Assembly: GCA_035772735.1 (NCBI GenBank)
Contig: JASDFA010000027.1
Span: 37,492,001 to 37,556,000 of the forward strand
Length of the DNA stretch: 64,000 nucleotides
Reading direction: 5' to 3'
From: Datura wrightii
Lineage: Eukaryota; Streptophyta; Magnoliopsida; Solanales; Solanaceae
Shown in pieces: positions 1-12,060 of the stretch (the stretch's first letter is position 1; the number at the start of each line of letters is the position of its first letter). Both the position numbers and the translations under genes were made by a program. The notes under the pieces are model-generated. The model was not told the origin of the DNA. It did not search any database and saw nothing but the letters and a program-made list of their open reading frames with translations.

Positions 1-466
1 GAGTGCATCGCGGAGCACTGCCTCCGTGACACGCCACCGACGCGGACCCTTATTAGAATTTGGTTGTCCAGGTATTAAGGCCCAACGTGGCATGGCGTGC
101 AACGTGGGGCTAGACCAACGTGCCACAGCCCCAACGTGCACCTTCACTGAAATTTGGCAAAAATTCCATATCAAGGCAGAAGGCATCCGCGATGGCAGCG
201 TGACATGGCTCCATCGCGGAGCCCCTTTAATTCATGCTGTCCTTGGACTTTTCCTTGCTTGCTTCCGAGTCCACTCCCAATTTCTCCCAACATGCATTTT
301 AGCTTCCCAAAATTATATTTCTCCTGCAAAACAACGCTAATCATGTTGGTTAGTATAAATTCACATTTTATTACAAATCACATGAGAATGTATAAACATC
401 GATAGATAAACAAGGCAAAATGACACATTTGAGTATCCCTTGGGCATATAAATTTTCCCAAGATCA
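1..466 (-). repeat. Inverted Athila-family LTR fragment (5' part of LTR, truncated by window edge)
   Basis: Read on the minus strand from 466, this begins TGATCTTGGG and follows the LTR at 8084 closely (shared blocks around 'tatactaaccaacatgatta' and the 'ggactcggaagc' segment) at roughly 75-80% by eye. It is therefore the start of an LTR of the same family in opposite orientation. It abuts protease-coding sequence at 467 without a gag gene. It could be the end of a separate element inserted in reverse, or an inversion breakpoint. The left end lies outside the window, so no target duplication can be tested. Confidence 0.75.
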
Positions 467-3400
467 CAGACCTGATGCAATTGTGGAGGATATGCTAGTG
501 CAAGTAGGCTCCCTCATTTTCTCGGTGGATTTTATAATTCTTGATTTTTGAGCCAGACGCGGGAGTCCCATTTATTTTGGGACATCCCTTTTTGGCAATC
601 GGGCGAGCCTTAATTGATGTAGCTGCTAGGCAGCTAACCATGAGAGCTCATGATAAGGTAGAGGTCTTTGATGTCTACAAGGCCATGAAGCTACCGGCCA
701 TTTATGAAGAGTTATCAACAATCAGTGTTTTGAATCAGGAGTCGACCCTTCAGATTATTGACTCATAGGATCCCTTAGAGAGAGCCTTGGTGGGACGTGA
801 TCATTTTGGGGACAGTGCGACATATGATATGGTGCAGACTTTGAATGAGCCAAAATGGTTTTTCAGGAAGCAAGATTTTGAACCATTGTAGAGGTCCTTG
901 GAACTATCCCCAAAGCCATCAATAGAGGAGGAACCTAACTTGGAGTTAGAGACATTGCCTCCACATCTGCAGTATGTATTCTTGGGTGAAGATGACACCT
1001 TACCAGTCATCATTTCAGCAGAACTGACAGATGCACAAGTGAAAGATGCATTGGTGGTCCTTAAGAGGAGAAGGAGAGCAATGGGATGGCAGATGTCGGA
1101 CATTAAGGGGATTAGTCCAGCTTTCTGCATGCACAGAATATTTATGGAAGAGGGATCCAAGCCAATCGTGCAACATCAGTGGAGGTTGAATCTAGTGATG
1201 AAGGATGTAGTCAGAAAGGAAGTGATCAAGTGGTTGGATGCAGGAGTGGTATATCCCATCTCAGACAGTGAATGGGTTAGCCCAGTTCAATGCGTTCCCA
1301 AGAAAGGGGGAATGACAGTGGTTAAAAATGAGAAGAATGAGCTGATTCCCACACGCACAGTCACGGGCTGGAGAATTTGCATGGGTTATAGGAAGCTCAA
1401 TGAAGCCACTCAGAAAGATCATTATCCTATTACATTCATTGATCAGATGTTGGACAGGCTGGTAGGGTAGGAATATTATTGCTCTCTGGATGGATACTCT
1501 AACTATAATCAAATAGCCATAGCACCAGAAGATCAGGAGAAGACCACGTTTACATGTCCTTATGGGACATATGCTTTCAGGCGGATGCCTTTTGGTCTAT
1601 GAAATGCACCAGCCACATTCCAGCGATGCATGATGGCGATATTCCACGACGGTGGAAGACTATGTCGAGGTATTTATGGATGACTTTTCTGTTTTTGGTA
1701 ACTCGTTTACTATGTGTTTGCAGAATCTTGACAGGGTGTTATCCAGATGTGAAGACTCAAACCTGGTGCTCAACGGGGAAAAGTGTCACTTTTTAGTCAA
1801 GGAGGGTATTTTCCTTGGCCATAAGGTATCATGCAGAGGTTTGGAGGTCGATCGTGCAAAGATAGAGGTGATTCAAAAGCTACCACTACTAGTATCAGTT
1901 AAGGGTGTCCGCATCTTTCTAGGACATGCTGGGTTTTATAGACGGTTTATTCAAGACTTCTCTAAAATTTCGAGACCGTTATGCCGGTTTCTAGAAAAAG
2001 AGGTGAAGTTTGAATTTGACAAGGAATGTGTAGAAGCATTTGAGGAGCTGAAAAAGAAGCTGGTGGAAGCTCCTATTCTTATTGCTCCTGATTGGGAATA
2101 TCCTTTTGAGTTAATGTGTGATGCAAGTGATGTGGCTGTAGGAGCGATATTGGGGCAGCGAAGGAATAAGATTTTTCATTCCATCTACTATGCAAGCAAA
2201 ACACTTGATGCTGCACAAGTTAATTATACAGTCACTTAGAAGGAGATGCTGGCTCTAGTATTTGCATTTGACAAGTTTAGATCCTATCTGGTGGGGTCGA
2301 AAGTGGTGGTACACACTGATCATGCAGCAATTCGATACTTATTTGGCAAGAAAGATGCGAAGCCCAGGCTAATCAGGTGGATATTATTGTTGTAAGAGTT
2401 TGATTTGGAGATCCGAGACAGGAAGGGGAGTGAAAATCAGGTTGCAGATCACCTATCGCAGCTAGAGAACCGTTCACATATGAAGGAAGGTGAGAGCATC
2501 AGAGAAGAGTTCCCCGATGAACAACTCTTGGCAATAAAAGAAGTTGAACTCCCGTGGTATGCAGATATTGTGAACTTGTCGGTAAGTGGAGTATACCCAC
2601 CTGAGGCAATGGCTCAACAAAGGAAGAAGCTGACGCATGAGTCCCAGTACTACATGTGGGATGAGCCATATCTATTCAAGCAAGGACCAGATCAAGTGAT
2701 GAGGTGATGCATTCCAGAAAGTTAGACGACAGAGGTACTGAGGAGTTGTCATTCATCGTTGTATGGAGGTCATCATGGAGGAGAGCGTACTGCTCACAAA
2801 GTGCTGCAATCTGGGTTCTTTTGGTCCACACTGTTCAAAGATGCTGCAGCTTATGTCAAAGTATGTGATAGATGTCAAAGAACAGGAACAATTGGCAGAA
2901 GACAGGAAATGCCATTGTATTACATATTGGAAGTTGAGGTGTTTGATGTGTGGGGGATAGATTTTATGGGCACGTTTCCACCATCATTTGGCAATCGATA
3001 CATCTTGGTGGCGGTGGACTACGTGTCTAAGTGGGCTGAAGTAGTAGCTTGTCCAAGGAATGACAACAAGGTGGTGACTAGATTTGTGAAGAAGCAGATT
3101 TTCACAAGGTTTGGTACGCCACGAGTAATTATCAGTGATAGAGGGGCACATTTTGTGAATGCAGGGTTCAGGAATTTACTAGAAAAATATGGGGTTCGGC
3201 ATAAAGTGGCTACAGCATATCATCCCCAAACTAGCGGGCAAGTGGAGGTGTCAAACAGGGAAATTAAACAGATTTTGTAGAAAACAGTGAACGCACAACG
3301 CTTGGATTGGTCAAGCAAACTGGATGATGCGTTGTGGGTATATCGAACTGCATATAAGACACCCATTGGGACTTCACCGTATAGATTGGCTTACGAGAAG

Positions 3401-3838
3401 GCATGTCATCTACCCGTGGAGCTGGAACATCGAGCTTTTTGGGCTGTGCAGAAGCTGAACATGGATCCTGAGCTTGTAGGAAAGAGGAGATTGATGCAGT
3501 TGAGTGAGTTGGATGAGTTTTGATGGCACGCATATGAAAGTGCAAAATGTTACAAAGAAAAAATGAAAAGGTGGCATGACAGGCACATGGTGCATCGAAT
3601 CTTTGAGTCGGGTCAAAAGGTGTTGTTATTCAACTCAAGGTTGAAACTCTTCCCAGGGAAATTGCGCTCCAAGTGGTCAGGGTCGTTTGAAGTAGCAAAG
3701 ATGACCCCACACGGGGCGGTTGAATTGTGGCAAGAGGATAAAAGTGCCACATTTTTGGTGAATGAACAGAGGTGTAAGCACTACTGGGGTGAAGACGTTA
3801 ATCGAGAGAAGACGTCTATCACCTTAGTAGATGAATGA
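467..3838 (+). pseudogene. Athila pol remnant: protease, RT, RNase H, integrase
   Basis: Would have encoded the element's polyprotein. Order seen: protease (482-770, motif ILDF..PDAGVPFILGHPFL, with one extra T near 545 shifting frame), RT (898-2100; the catalytic box reads FMDDFSVFG near 1675-1700), RNase H (about 2100-2400, CDASDVAVGAILG), integrase zinc finger with HHGG..CDRCQRTG (about 2760-2890), integrase core (WGIDFMG..ISDRGAHF..TSGQVEV, 2940-3280) and a C-terminal region to 3838. In-frame stops are visible near 767, 889, 1468, 1600, 2237, 2394, 2705, 2721, 3278 and 3521, plus a frameshift near 1645. Several look like CAG to TAG or CGA to TGA changes. No function is expected. Confidence 0.9.
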
Positions 3839-5105
3839 GGATGACAAGCGTCGAGCCGCGACGGTAAACCAGGCACTGCACGGGAGGCAACCCATGGATG
3901 TAATGGACTAGACTAGTTAGGAAGAAAAAAAGAAAAAAGAAGAGAAAAGAAAAAAAAGTTGGCACTAGGTGAGAGGCAACCCACGATTCTCTAACAGTTG
4001 TTGTTTGATGATTTTCAGGAAATATGGAGGGCAAAAAAATACAAAAACCGCAAGTGGAAAAATAAAGGTAAAAAGTGAAAATTGGGGCAAGAAACAGTGA
4101 GCCCATGCGTTGGCTCCGTGTCACGGAGGCTGACCTCCGCGTTACCCTCCGTGACACGTAGAGGCCAACCCAGGTTTGTGCATATTTCCAGTGAGCCTCC
4201 ACTTTCGGCTCCGTGTCACGGAGCTCACCCTCTACGTTGGCCTCCGTGACACGTTGAGGCCAATTTTGCGTCGGGTCAGTTCGGGGCAACAGGTTGACCC
4301 GCGCGAAATCACTCTTTTTAACCCCCAAAACACAATTTTTCCCACATTTTGCTGAACCCTCCGCGACAAAACTCCCAATCCCCCTTCTCCCTCAATGTGC
4401 CACATCCCTAGCTAGGAAATTTCTTCAATTCTTCTTAAAACTCTTAAAGTAAAGGTATGTTCTCGAATTTTTTATCATTCTTGCTGCATATTTCGATTAT
4501 TGAACGTGTTTTCTTTGATGAAATTCTGCCCTAATTTATTAATAAGATATGTAATTGATTGGGTCATGGATGAATATTGATTTTGTGCTAATGTTGTGTT
4601 ATGAACTCAATAATTACATGATTTGTATTGAAAATCTTACATTGTTGATAACTCGGGTTGAGAATTGAGTTGGGAAGAAGAAGAAAAGGGTAGAAATGGA
4701 GATATTTTGGGTTGTGCCTGTTGTTTGAGTTGAAAAATGTTGTGATTAAAGTTAGATTACGTTATGGTTGAAGATTGATTTTTGGGGATGAAAGTAGGAA
4801 AAATCCAATCGGTTTGTGTGCACAAACTTGAGAATTGCTCATGAGTTTGTAAAGGAATCGATGGATGAACTTTCATAATGCATTGTATAAAGTCTGAGTA
4901 GTACAATGAAATTTTTACATCGACTTTTATGAATGCACTAAACCTTTTGGGAAATAAGAGCTGAAATTATGTGGTTGTTCTTGTCGAATTGTATTGACTA
5001 CGGCTAACGACTAAGTGTGGGGTGATCAATTTAAGCCCAGCCTTAGTAGTAGCCAACTATACCATGAATGACATTTGAAATATATGCTTTTTATGGACAG
5101 GACAA
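3839..5105 (+). other. pol-env spacer with repeated palindromes and a candidate leader intron
   Basis: No coding capacity is seen. At 4100-4260 the motif CCGTGTCACGGAG and its variants recur; the same motif fills part of the LTRs at 8330-8650 and 17780-18110. Downstream, a pyrimidine-rich leader (4330-4454) ends at AAAG|GTATGT, a consensus plant 5' splice site. A 3' site TTATGGACAG|GAC lies at 5100, five bases before the ATG of the env-like ORF. The motif TAAGTGTGGGGT sits at 5012-5023. Splicing is an inference from these sites. Confidence 0.5.
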
Positions 5106-6326
5106 ATGTCTGGAAGACAAGACAAAGGGAAAGGCGCATCCACATTTGGCGCCAGCAGAAAAAGACTGAGAATTGGGGCAGCAGTGCCAGCGGCACCACC
5201 TGTTCCAAGGGGGCAACATAGACAATATGGAACACGATGGGTTACAGATGAGGGAAATAAATGGTATGCCAAACACAAGGAAACCAAGTATTTCCTAGAG
5301 GAACAAATAGCATGGGAACCACTAGCTCAAGAATTCACCAGAATCCTACACAGGATCAACACTGTTGGGTTAAACTTCATCTTTGAAGAACCCAAAGAGT
5401 GCAATCTCCATCTCATAAGGGAATTCTACACTAATTGGAACCCCACCGTGCGCAGCCACACAGTTAAGATCAGAGGACAGGTGGTTACTTTTGAACCACA
5501 CCATCTAAATGCCATCTTAGGGACGTGGGACACAGACGCACATGTCCTCCGACAGCTGAATATCACTCCACCATATGCAGATATCAAACACACTTTATGT
5601 GGAGCACGATCAATAGCTAGTTGGAGTCGTCACAAGGAAAGAGGATATCACCGGACATTGCCATACTCCCAAATGAACAGAGAAGCGAGGATCTGGTTGA
5701 AGATAGTATGTACTTGCCTGATCCCAGGGGTGCACATGACTGATGCCACCCGGGACAGAGTTTGTTTAGTGTATGCATTGATGAAAGGACTGGAGATAAA
5801 TGTTGGAGCGGGGATTATTTCCGCCATGAAGAAAGCCAGACTTCATCAAGGGCATCGGTATGGCTTCGGTGGTCTTCTCACTACTTTCCTCAGGGGCCAT
5901 GGTATTGAAGAGGAGGCCCTGGACTACATTCCTCAACTTGAACGGCATGCTTTGGATGTCACTAAGACCAAAGCACCTGATACCACATTTGGGCCTGTGC
6001 TTACACTCGCCGAGCGACATGCTCGGGACGACCAATACATGGCCCGAATGTATGGGATGCAGATGCTGCAACTACGGATTGGTGGAAGGCCTTCTACGGA
6101 GGATGAATTATGGCAGCTCGACATGGATTATCCATTTAATGAGCATGCCCGAGCTTTATGCAGAGTTTGGCCTGCATTTGTAAAACCAGTTGATGACGAC
6201 ATCCCTACTGATGAGGAAACGCGCCGGGATGACTCAGACATTGAGTCAGAGGAGGACAGCAAAGAAGATTCTGATCTTGGTGATGAGGCACTAGCACCTG
6301 ATGAAGAGATTGAACATTTTGATTGA
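5106..6326 (+). CDS. Athila env-like ORF (plant transposon protein domain), intact 406 aa
   Basis: Uninterrupted ORF located 3' of integrase, where Athila and Calypso elements carry an additional env-like gene. The N-terminus is basic, with an SRKRLRIG cluster that could act in nuclear targeting. Residues about 60-300 resemble the domain found in many plant retroelement ORFs (LIREFYTNWNP..VKIRGQVVTFEPHHLNAILG). The last 50 residues are strongly acidic (DDDIPTDEE..DSDIESEED). I see no signal peptide and no clear membrane segment, so calling it an envelope rests on position and family, not on fusion-protein features. The start is the first ATG after a potential splice acceptor. It is odd that this ORF has no stop while the adjacent pol has about ten. 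Its function is unknown. Confidence 0.8.
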   Translation: MSGRQDKGKGASTFGASRKRLRIGAAVPAAPPVPRGQHRQYGTRWVTDEGNKWYAKHKETKYFLEEQIAWEPLAQEFTRILHRINTVGLNFIFEEPKECNLHLIREFYTNWNPTVRSHTVKIRGQVVTFEPHHLNAILGTWDTDAHVLRQLNITPPYADIKHTLCGARSIASWSRHKERGYHRTLPYSQMNREARIWLKIVCTCLIPGVHMTDATRDRVCLVYALMKGLEINVGAGIISAMKKARLHQGHRYGFGGLLTTFLRGHGIEEEALDYIPQLERHALDVTKTKAPDTTFGPVLTLAERHARDDQYMARMYGMQMLQLRIGGRPSTEDELWQLDMDYPFNEHARALCRVWPAFVKPVDDDIPTDEETRRDDSDIESEEDSKEDSDLGDEALAPDEEIEHFD

Positions 6327-8083
6327 TTAGGGAGTTACACCACCCAAACTTTGTTTTTAATTGCATATATGCGAACACTTGGGACAGTGTTCCAACTAAG
6401 TGTGGGGTGGGAGTAGTTAGGTGTTGGTGTAGTGTTGTAAGGTTGTATTGTGTTTGTGTTTCTGTGGCTGTTTAATGTGTGACATTGTGTTTCGTGTTAT
6501 GTTGTTGATGCTTTTGTGTGTTGGTGCTGGTAATCTAATTGTAATAAATTGTTAAGTAGTTATTTGTGTAATTATTTGTGTAAGTTATTTGCTATTTTTA
6601 TTTTTTACTTTATTTTTTTTCCTTTTTTTTTATTTGGGTTTCTCGGTTTTTGTTTTCGGTGCTTTTTCCGAGAATAGTCCCTTTGAACCGAAGCCTTAGA
6701 TAGAGATTGTTCCCTATTATGGATGGATGACGACCGTCTTAAGGGAAATTTAGTCAGTAGGTTTAGATTTCTTTGAACACATAGCTAATTAATGGTTTGA
6801 CATTCTTGTTATGTGCTATATTGTAAGATGCAAGTGTGATTAAGATGGAAGCATGCAAGTGTGCTAAACATGTTGAGACACCTAGGCTCTAGAATTCGAC
6901 TCGATGTGATTAAAGCTTAATTTTGAATTCTTGTAATTAACTAAGTTAAGAGTCTGCGAATATATCTTGAATTGAGCATGTGCAATGAGTACGAGTTTTT
7001 CTAATATTCCATGCTACTGTGAAGTGTCTAGAACTTGCCTGGTGTGTATATAAAACGAAATGAAGGATGTGGATTGTAGCAGAGGATGTAGGCATTTCTT
7101 TGAATGAACCTAAATTTTATCCTCTATGTTACCTACCTTGAAAGTTAAATCCTAGTTAGCCCCATTGAGCCTTAAGCCTATTCTTTGATAGTTACAACAT
7201 AAGCTTAATCCTTTTCTTTAATTAGCCGTGAATTTGATCCAAAACTCCTAAGCGCTTAAGTGAAAAATTCCAAAGAGTGAAGGAGTGAGAAGCGTGAAAC
7301 AGAAGGGAAAGTAGAAGTTGTGAAAGTTGAGAAAAGGACAAAGATGCACTTGTTGGATAATGATTGATTATTAGTAGAGAGTACGAAAGTAAATGAAAAA
7401 TTTGCTTAAATACGCTTTACTAGTAAGCTGAGTGTGCTTAAAGAGATGGGAACAAAAAGAGAAAATTCAAGAGTGAGAAGAATGAGGAAGTATAGAGGAG
7501 ATGTCTTTAGTGAATGTGGATGTAGTAAAAGCGCTTGGGGGAAGATAGTCACTATTACTGGCCAGAATAGTACCTACCCGTCCCTTAGCCTACATTAAAA
7601 CCCATTAAGTCCTACTTGATCTTACGTTCATACATCCTTAAATTAGTGGATTAAACACTAAGGGCAAGCTTATGGTTCACTATATGATGCATGTGAATTC
7701 TTTGAGAAAGTGAGCGTAATTTGATTCATATACCCATACCTTTTGTGATTTGAAATTCTTTTGAAGTAAAAATGGGGTAACTCTCTTGTGTTGTGAGGGC
7801 ACATGTTTAATGAGAGATAACATTCATGTGGAATTCTTGATCGGTTGATTTGCACGAGTTTGCTAAGATTGCGAGTCGATTCTTGAGGTTAGGAAGTCCT
7901 AACATAGTTGTAATTCATCTTAATGATGAAATCATGCATGCCTTATTTTTAATTTGCTATCTTAAATAATCCTTATAGCCATAGCTTGAATTGTCATGCT
8001 AAATTAGCTATGCGTGAGTCTTCAATTACATGAGATGTGAAAGGGTTGTTCGAGGACGAACAAGGCTTTAAGTGTGGGGTAGG
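6327..8083 (+). other. Athila 3' untranslated region with polypurine tract
   Basis: 1.75 kb without a supported gene between the env-like stop and the 3' LTR. The motif TAAGTGTGGGGT appears just after the ORF (6397-6408) and again at 8069-8080, immediately before the LTR. There AAGTGTGGGGTAGG acts as the expected polypurine tract for plus-strand priming. The middle is AT-rich with no ORF of note. Confidence 0.7.
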
Positions 8084-9587
8084 TGATCTTGGGCATAATT
8101 GCATGCCCAAGTGATACTTTATTACTTAATTTTGACTTGTTTATCCACTTTTATGTGTACATTCTCATGTGGTTTTTATGTAAATGTGAATTTATACTAA
8201 CCAACATGATTAGTTATTGTTTTTGCAGTTAGAATGCATTTTGGGAACTAATCTACAAGTTGGTGAAGTAGAGGAATGGACTCGGAAGGAAAACTCGAAA
8301 GTCGACAAGAAAATGCTAAAACTTGATGCTCCACGACAGGGTCGTGTCACGCCACCATCACGGAGGCATTTTGCCTAGAGTGGAATTTGGGGTTGAATTC
8401 CAGTGAAGGTGCGCGATGGCACCATGTCATGGAGCCCATGCTCCGCGTTCACTTCAGTGACACGGTGGGAGGACTTTGCTGCACGCCTGGATTACAGTGA
8501 AGGTAATTGATACGTCCGTGGAACGGAGCTGAGGCTCTGCGATACCCTCCGTGCCATGCTGAAGATAATAATCCGGCACCCAAGTTCCAGTGAAGCTCCG
8601 CGACAGGGTCGTGGCACGGAGCTGATGCTCTGCGATACCCTCCATGCCATGTTACCAGTTTATTCCGGGAAATTTTTCACTTGTATAAATAGTACACTTA
8701 GGTTTTATTTTGATATATCTGACATTTCAAGCTAGAACGTGGGTATCAGGCAGTTGAGCTGAAGAAGTTCTTGGGTTAATTTTCTTCCTTTTTCTCTTGA
8801 ATTTCAATTGCTTGTATGATTTCTACTTGTTTGAAGATGTTTAATCATCAAATGAGTGGCTAATTCACCTTTGGCTGAGGTTGAGGACGATTGCAGTAGT
8901 ATGTAATTGATGCTATTTCAGTTTTTATCTTCTCTACAATGGTTGTTCTACTAATTCTTATTTTCACTACATTAATGCGTGCCATTGTTAATGTAAATCC
9001 TAGAATTCCAGTTTTATTTCCGAAAGGAAGATTAAATGGATAGATGTGAATTGGTAGGATATGTTCTTGTCTTGGTTGAGGAAATAAGAGAAGATTAAAA
9101 TTCAGAATAGAAATATATTTGTAATTTCATATTTGGTCATCTACGGAATTTGTTGTGTATTGCTAGAATATGAAGTGTTTGCATCACAAAAATGTGTAAT
9201 GTAAGTCTCATGATTCTTTAATTGGAGAGGAGTTCGAAAGACCCAATCCATTGGTTAATAATTCCTGACCAACAACCGAAGAGAAGTGTTTACTAAAATT
9301 TAAGCAGTAAATTACATATCTGCATGTTTTTCCTTAACCTTAGCTTGTTCGTGCTATTGTTCAGATTATAATTTACAATATTTTTACTTAAAGTTACATT
9401 AACTAGTGTTATTGAAAATTCACCATTTGTTCTGTTTGTCTGCTTGTATAAAGAATTGCATATACTAAACACTTAAAGAAAAATTACTATCACATTACAG
9501 TCCCTGTGGATTCGATACCTGGCTTGAAATAAAGCCACTTTATTACTTCTACGACCACATGCACTTGCGTGTAGTTGGGAGTGAACA
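8084..9587 (+). repeat. 3' LTR of the Athila-type element
   Basis: Begins TGATCTTGGGC right after the polypurine tract and ends ..GTGAACA. It shares structure with the solo LTR at 17524-19112: the same start, the same GC-rich CCGTGTCACGGAG-type block, and a similar terminal 'cagtccctgtgg' segment. A GC-rich palindromic cluster lies at 8330-8650, followed by 'tgtataaatag', a possible TATA box at 8683-8690. Confidence 0.85.
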
Positions 9588-12060
9588 AGAACATATGGCA
9601 AAGTAAAATTCAATTGATGATTAATAATGGAGGGTCACTTTTAATATGATGTTCTTAACAAGTACTCTTGATTGGATATTCTTGATAATATGTCCTTGAT
9701 ATTATGATCTTGATAGTGGAGTTTTGAGGTGATATTCTTGATTGCAGGTTTTCATGACAAATGATTGTAGTTGTTCTTGATCGTATATTTTGATGGTATA
9801 TATTATGAATATATCTTTGTGCATGTGGTGTATAAAGGAGAGGAACAAGAAAGAAGCGAGGTGACTAAACCCAATGGGGTTATGTGAACTTGTCGGTGCC
9901 CTTTTATATGCCATGAATGAGAAGGTGAATCAGTGATGTAAATTAACTAGCTTAGAACAAGTCTGAGGTAAGAAAAGAACAAGTAATTATAAGAATTAGT
10001 AGTTAATCAGGTTGAGTGATTTAAACTCGATTTTATATAATTAATTTTATATGTTGATGAATTGACTTTAAAAAATTAGAAATACTAATGGGGAAAATTT
10101 TGGCCCCAATAGACTGTCTTAAAATGGAAAGTCATAGAACTAAGGCGATACAATAAGGTTGAAGGAACCTGAATAAATGATCGGTCCCTAGGTAATAAGA
10201 GGGCTGGTAAATTTAGCCTGAGGAATTGTGAATAATATCTTTATGACGGCTTGGTTGTGAATTTTAATTGAAGCAGGACTGCGTATTTAATAATTGATAA
10301 CTGATAAATTAATGAGTAACGGTATAGGAAGAATCACTTCTTAAACTAGATAACTGATAAATGTGGTGAGTTTTGGGCATAGTTAATGGGTCTCCGTGCC
10401 TTGATTATGTAGAATAATGTTGATATCTTATATGATTGTGGATGAGATTTGAGAAGCTCAATGAGATAATTATCATAGTGAGAGTTAAAGGTAATTGAGA
10501 TAAACAATGTTTGCTTATGTGGTGTCATATGTGTTGACCTAATGAAATACTTGATGAACTGTGCTGATGATGGTTGATTTATATACCTTGTTGAGTGGTC
10601 ACATGAGTTGACTGAGTGAAATTGCATGATAAATATGCTACTTATTGTTGATTCATTACTTCTTTCTAAATGGTCACATGAGTTGATAAAGTAATATATG
10701 AACGCTACGTTGAGGATCCGTGGTTAATAAATAGGTTTTCCCAAGTTGTCATACAAGTTGACTGGTTGATATCGTGTTGCATATGTTGATAGTGAGGGAT
10801 AATAGATTCTTACCCGGTGGTGAACGTGAATGAGATTGCTGGTATACCTTACCTTGAGATGAGAGACTCGTATCCGAGGTGAGCATGCAGACGAGTAAAA
10901 TTCTATATGTATGAGTACTTGGATATGAGTGGCTCATGCCCGATGTGAGCATCGGGGCGAGTAGTATGAATAGGTACACAGACAAGTATGACTAAATGTT
11001 CATACGGTTGGGTGTATAGTACATGAATTTCTAGAGTCCCCTGCAAGCCATGACTGGAAGGACAGAAATAAGACCCTCTGGCATGTGTATACAATGATGA
11101 GAGAGATCAGTACAGGTATGTTTGATATACATACGACTATGAGACAGAAATTAGTACATGTATGTTTAATATACATACGGCTGTGTGACAGAATTCAGTG
11201 GCAGATATGACATCGATATGGGTACAGATATTTGATAAGATGAAATTAATAATGACATGTCTATTTACCGTGTGTTCAATGTACATGCGATCTGCCGCAT
11301 AATTGTGTCTTACTTGTATTGTAAGTCTTGGTGTTTGATGAAATTAATTGTTTATGAGTTAATATTTGTGTGCACAATTATTGGACAAATGTGGTTTACG
11401 TATTATTGTTGGTTTACTCCTGACTGTGAGAATGTTTTGTAAAAATGGAGAATAAATTGAATAATTGTGATAAGATAAAAAGTGGTGAAGGGTATAACTA
11501 ATTGAGCATAGATTGGTGTAAGTTTTGTTTGATGTTAGGCCTAGTGTAATTGATGAGGTGTTGAAAGAAGTAAGGTTGCCAGCAAAGTTGAGTTATTGCC
11601 TAGAACAGTATCGCTGCAGCGATAGAGCTTTCGTTGCGGTGAGACCACAACAGCAGTCAAGTTACCGCTGCAGTGAGGCCTAAACAGTGTGCAGGCCAGC
11701 CTTTCTAGCTAAGAGAAATACGGATGCATGGTTAAATAACTGTAGTAAATTAAGAGTAAAGAAATTGTCTTGATAAATTATTTAGTGGCTGTTTAAATAA
11801 ATTATTAATTGCATATTAATTTTATTCTATTGCGTAAACTAATTGTAGTCGGTCGATGATGCCTACCAGTAAGTGTGGTGTACTGATACTACTCTTACTG
11901 CATCTTTTCTAGGTATAGGTTGTGACAGGTTGAAGTTTCATGATTGACGTAGCCTACTCAGCATCACCTTCCGCATTTTCTCCGCTGGCGAAGCTGTCTT
12001 TTTTTTTTTTTGGTATTTTTCGCATTTTCCGATATTATGATCGTAAGAATCTTAGTATTT
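9588..12060 (+). repeat. Degenerate gypsy LTR-like sequence
   Basis: No ORF with recognisable similarity. The composition and phrases such as 'tactactcttactgcatctt', tandem 'gtcacatgagttga' variants (about 10540-10690) and 'acagacatgt'-like repeats (11120-11190) resemble the LTR body of Tekay/Del-type gypsy elements in + orientation. Boundaries and target duplications were not found, so the span is approximate. Confidence 0.4.

Larger units (their letters stand above)
467..9587 (+). mobile_element. Athila-type Ty3/gypsy retrotransposon, 5'-truncated
   Basis: Protease, reverse transcriptase, RNase H and integrase occur in that order, followed by a long spacer, a separate env-like ORF, an untranslated region with a polypurine tract, and an LTR. 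This is the architecture of the Athila lineage, whose protease and RT signatures (ILGHPFLAIGRALIDV; WVSPVQCVPKKGG) are recognisable. The 5' LTR, primer site and gag are missing, because the sequence switches at 466/467 to an inverted LTR piece. Many stops show the pol is dead. Confidence 0.85.

Noticed and set aside
5766..6183. Alternative-frame and minus-strand ORFs over the env-like gene
   Set aside because: Overlap the 406-codon ORF in other frames with no domain support.
8330..8650. Regularly spaced palindromes resembling a CRISPR-like or attachment array
   Set aside because: Irregular spacing, imperfect units, plant LTR context and the same motif in other LTRs. It is an LTR repeat, not CRISPR.
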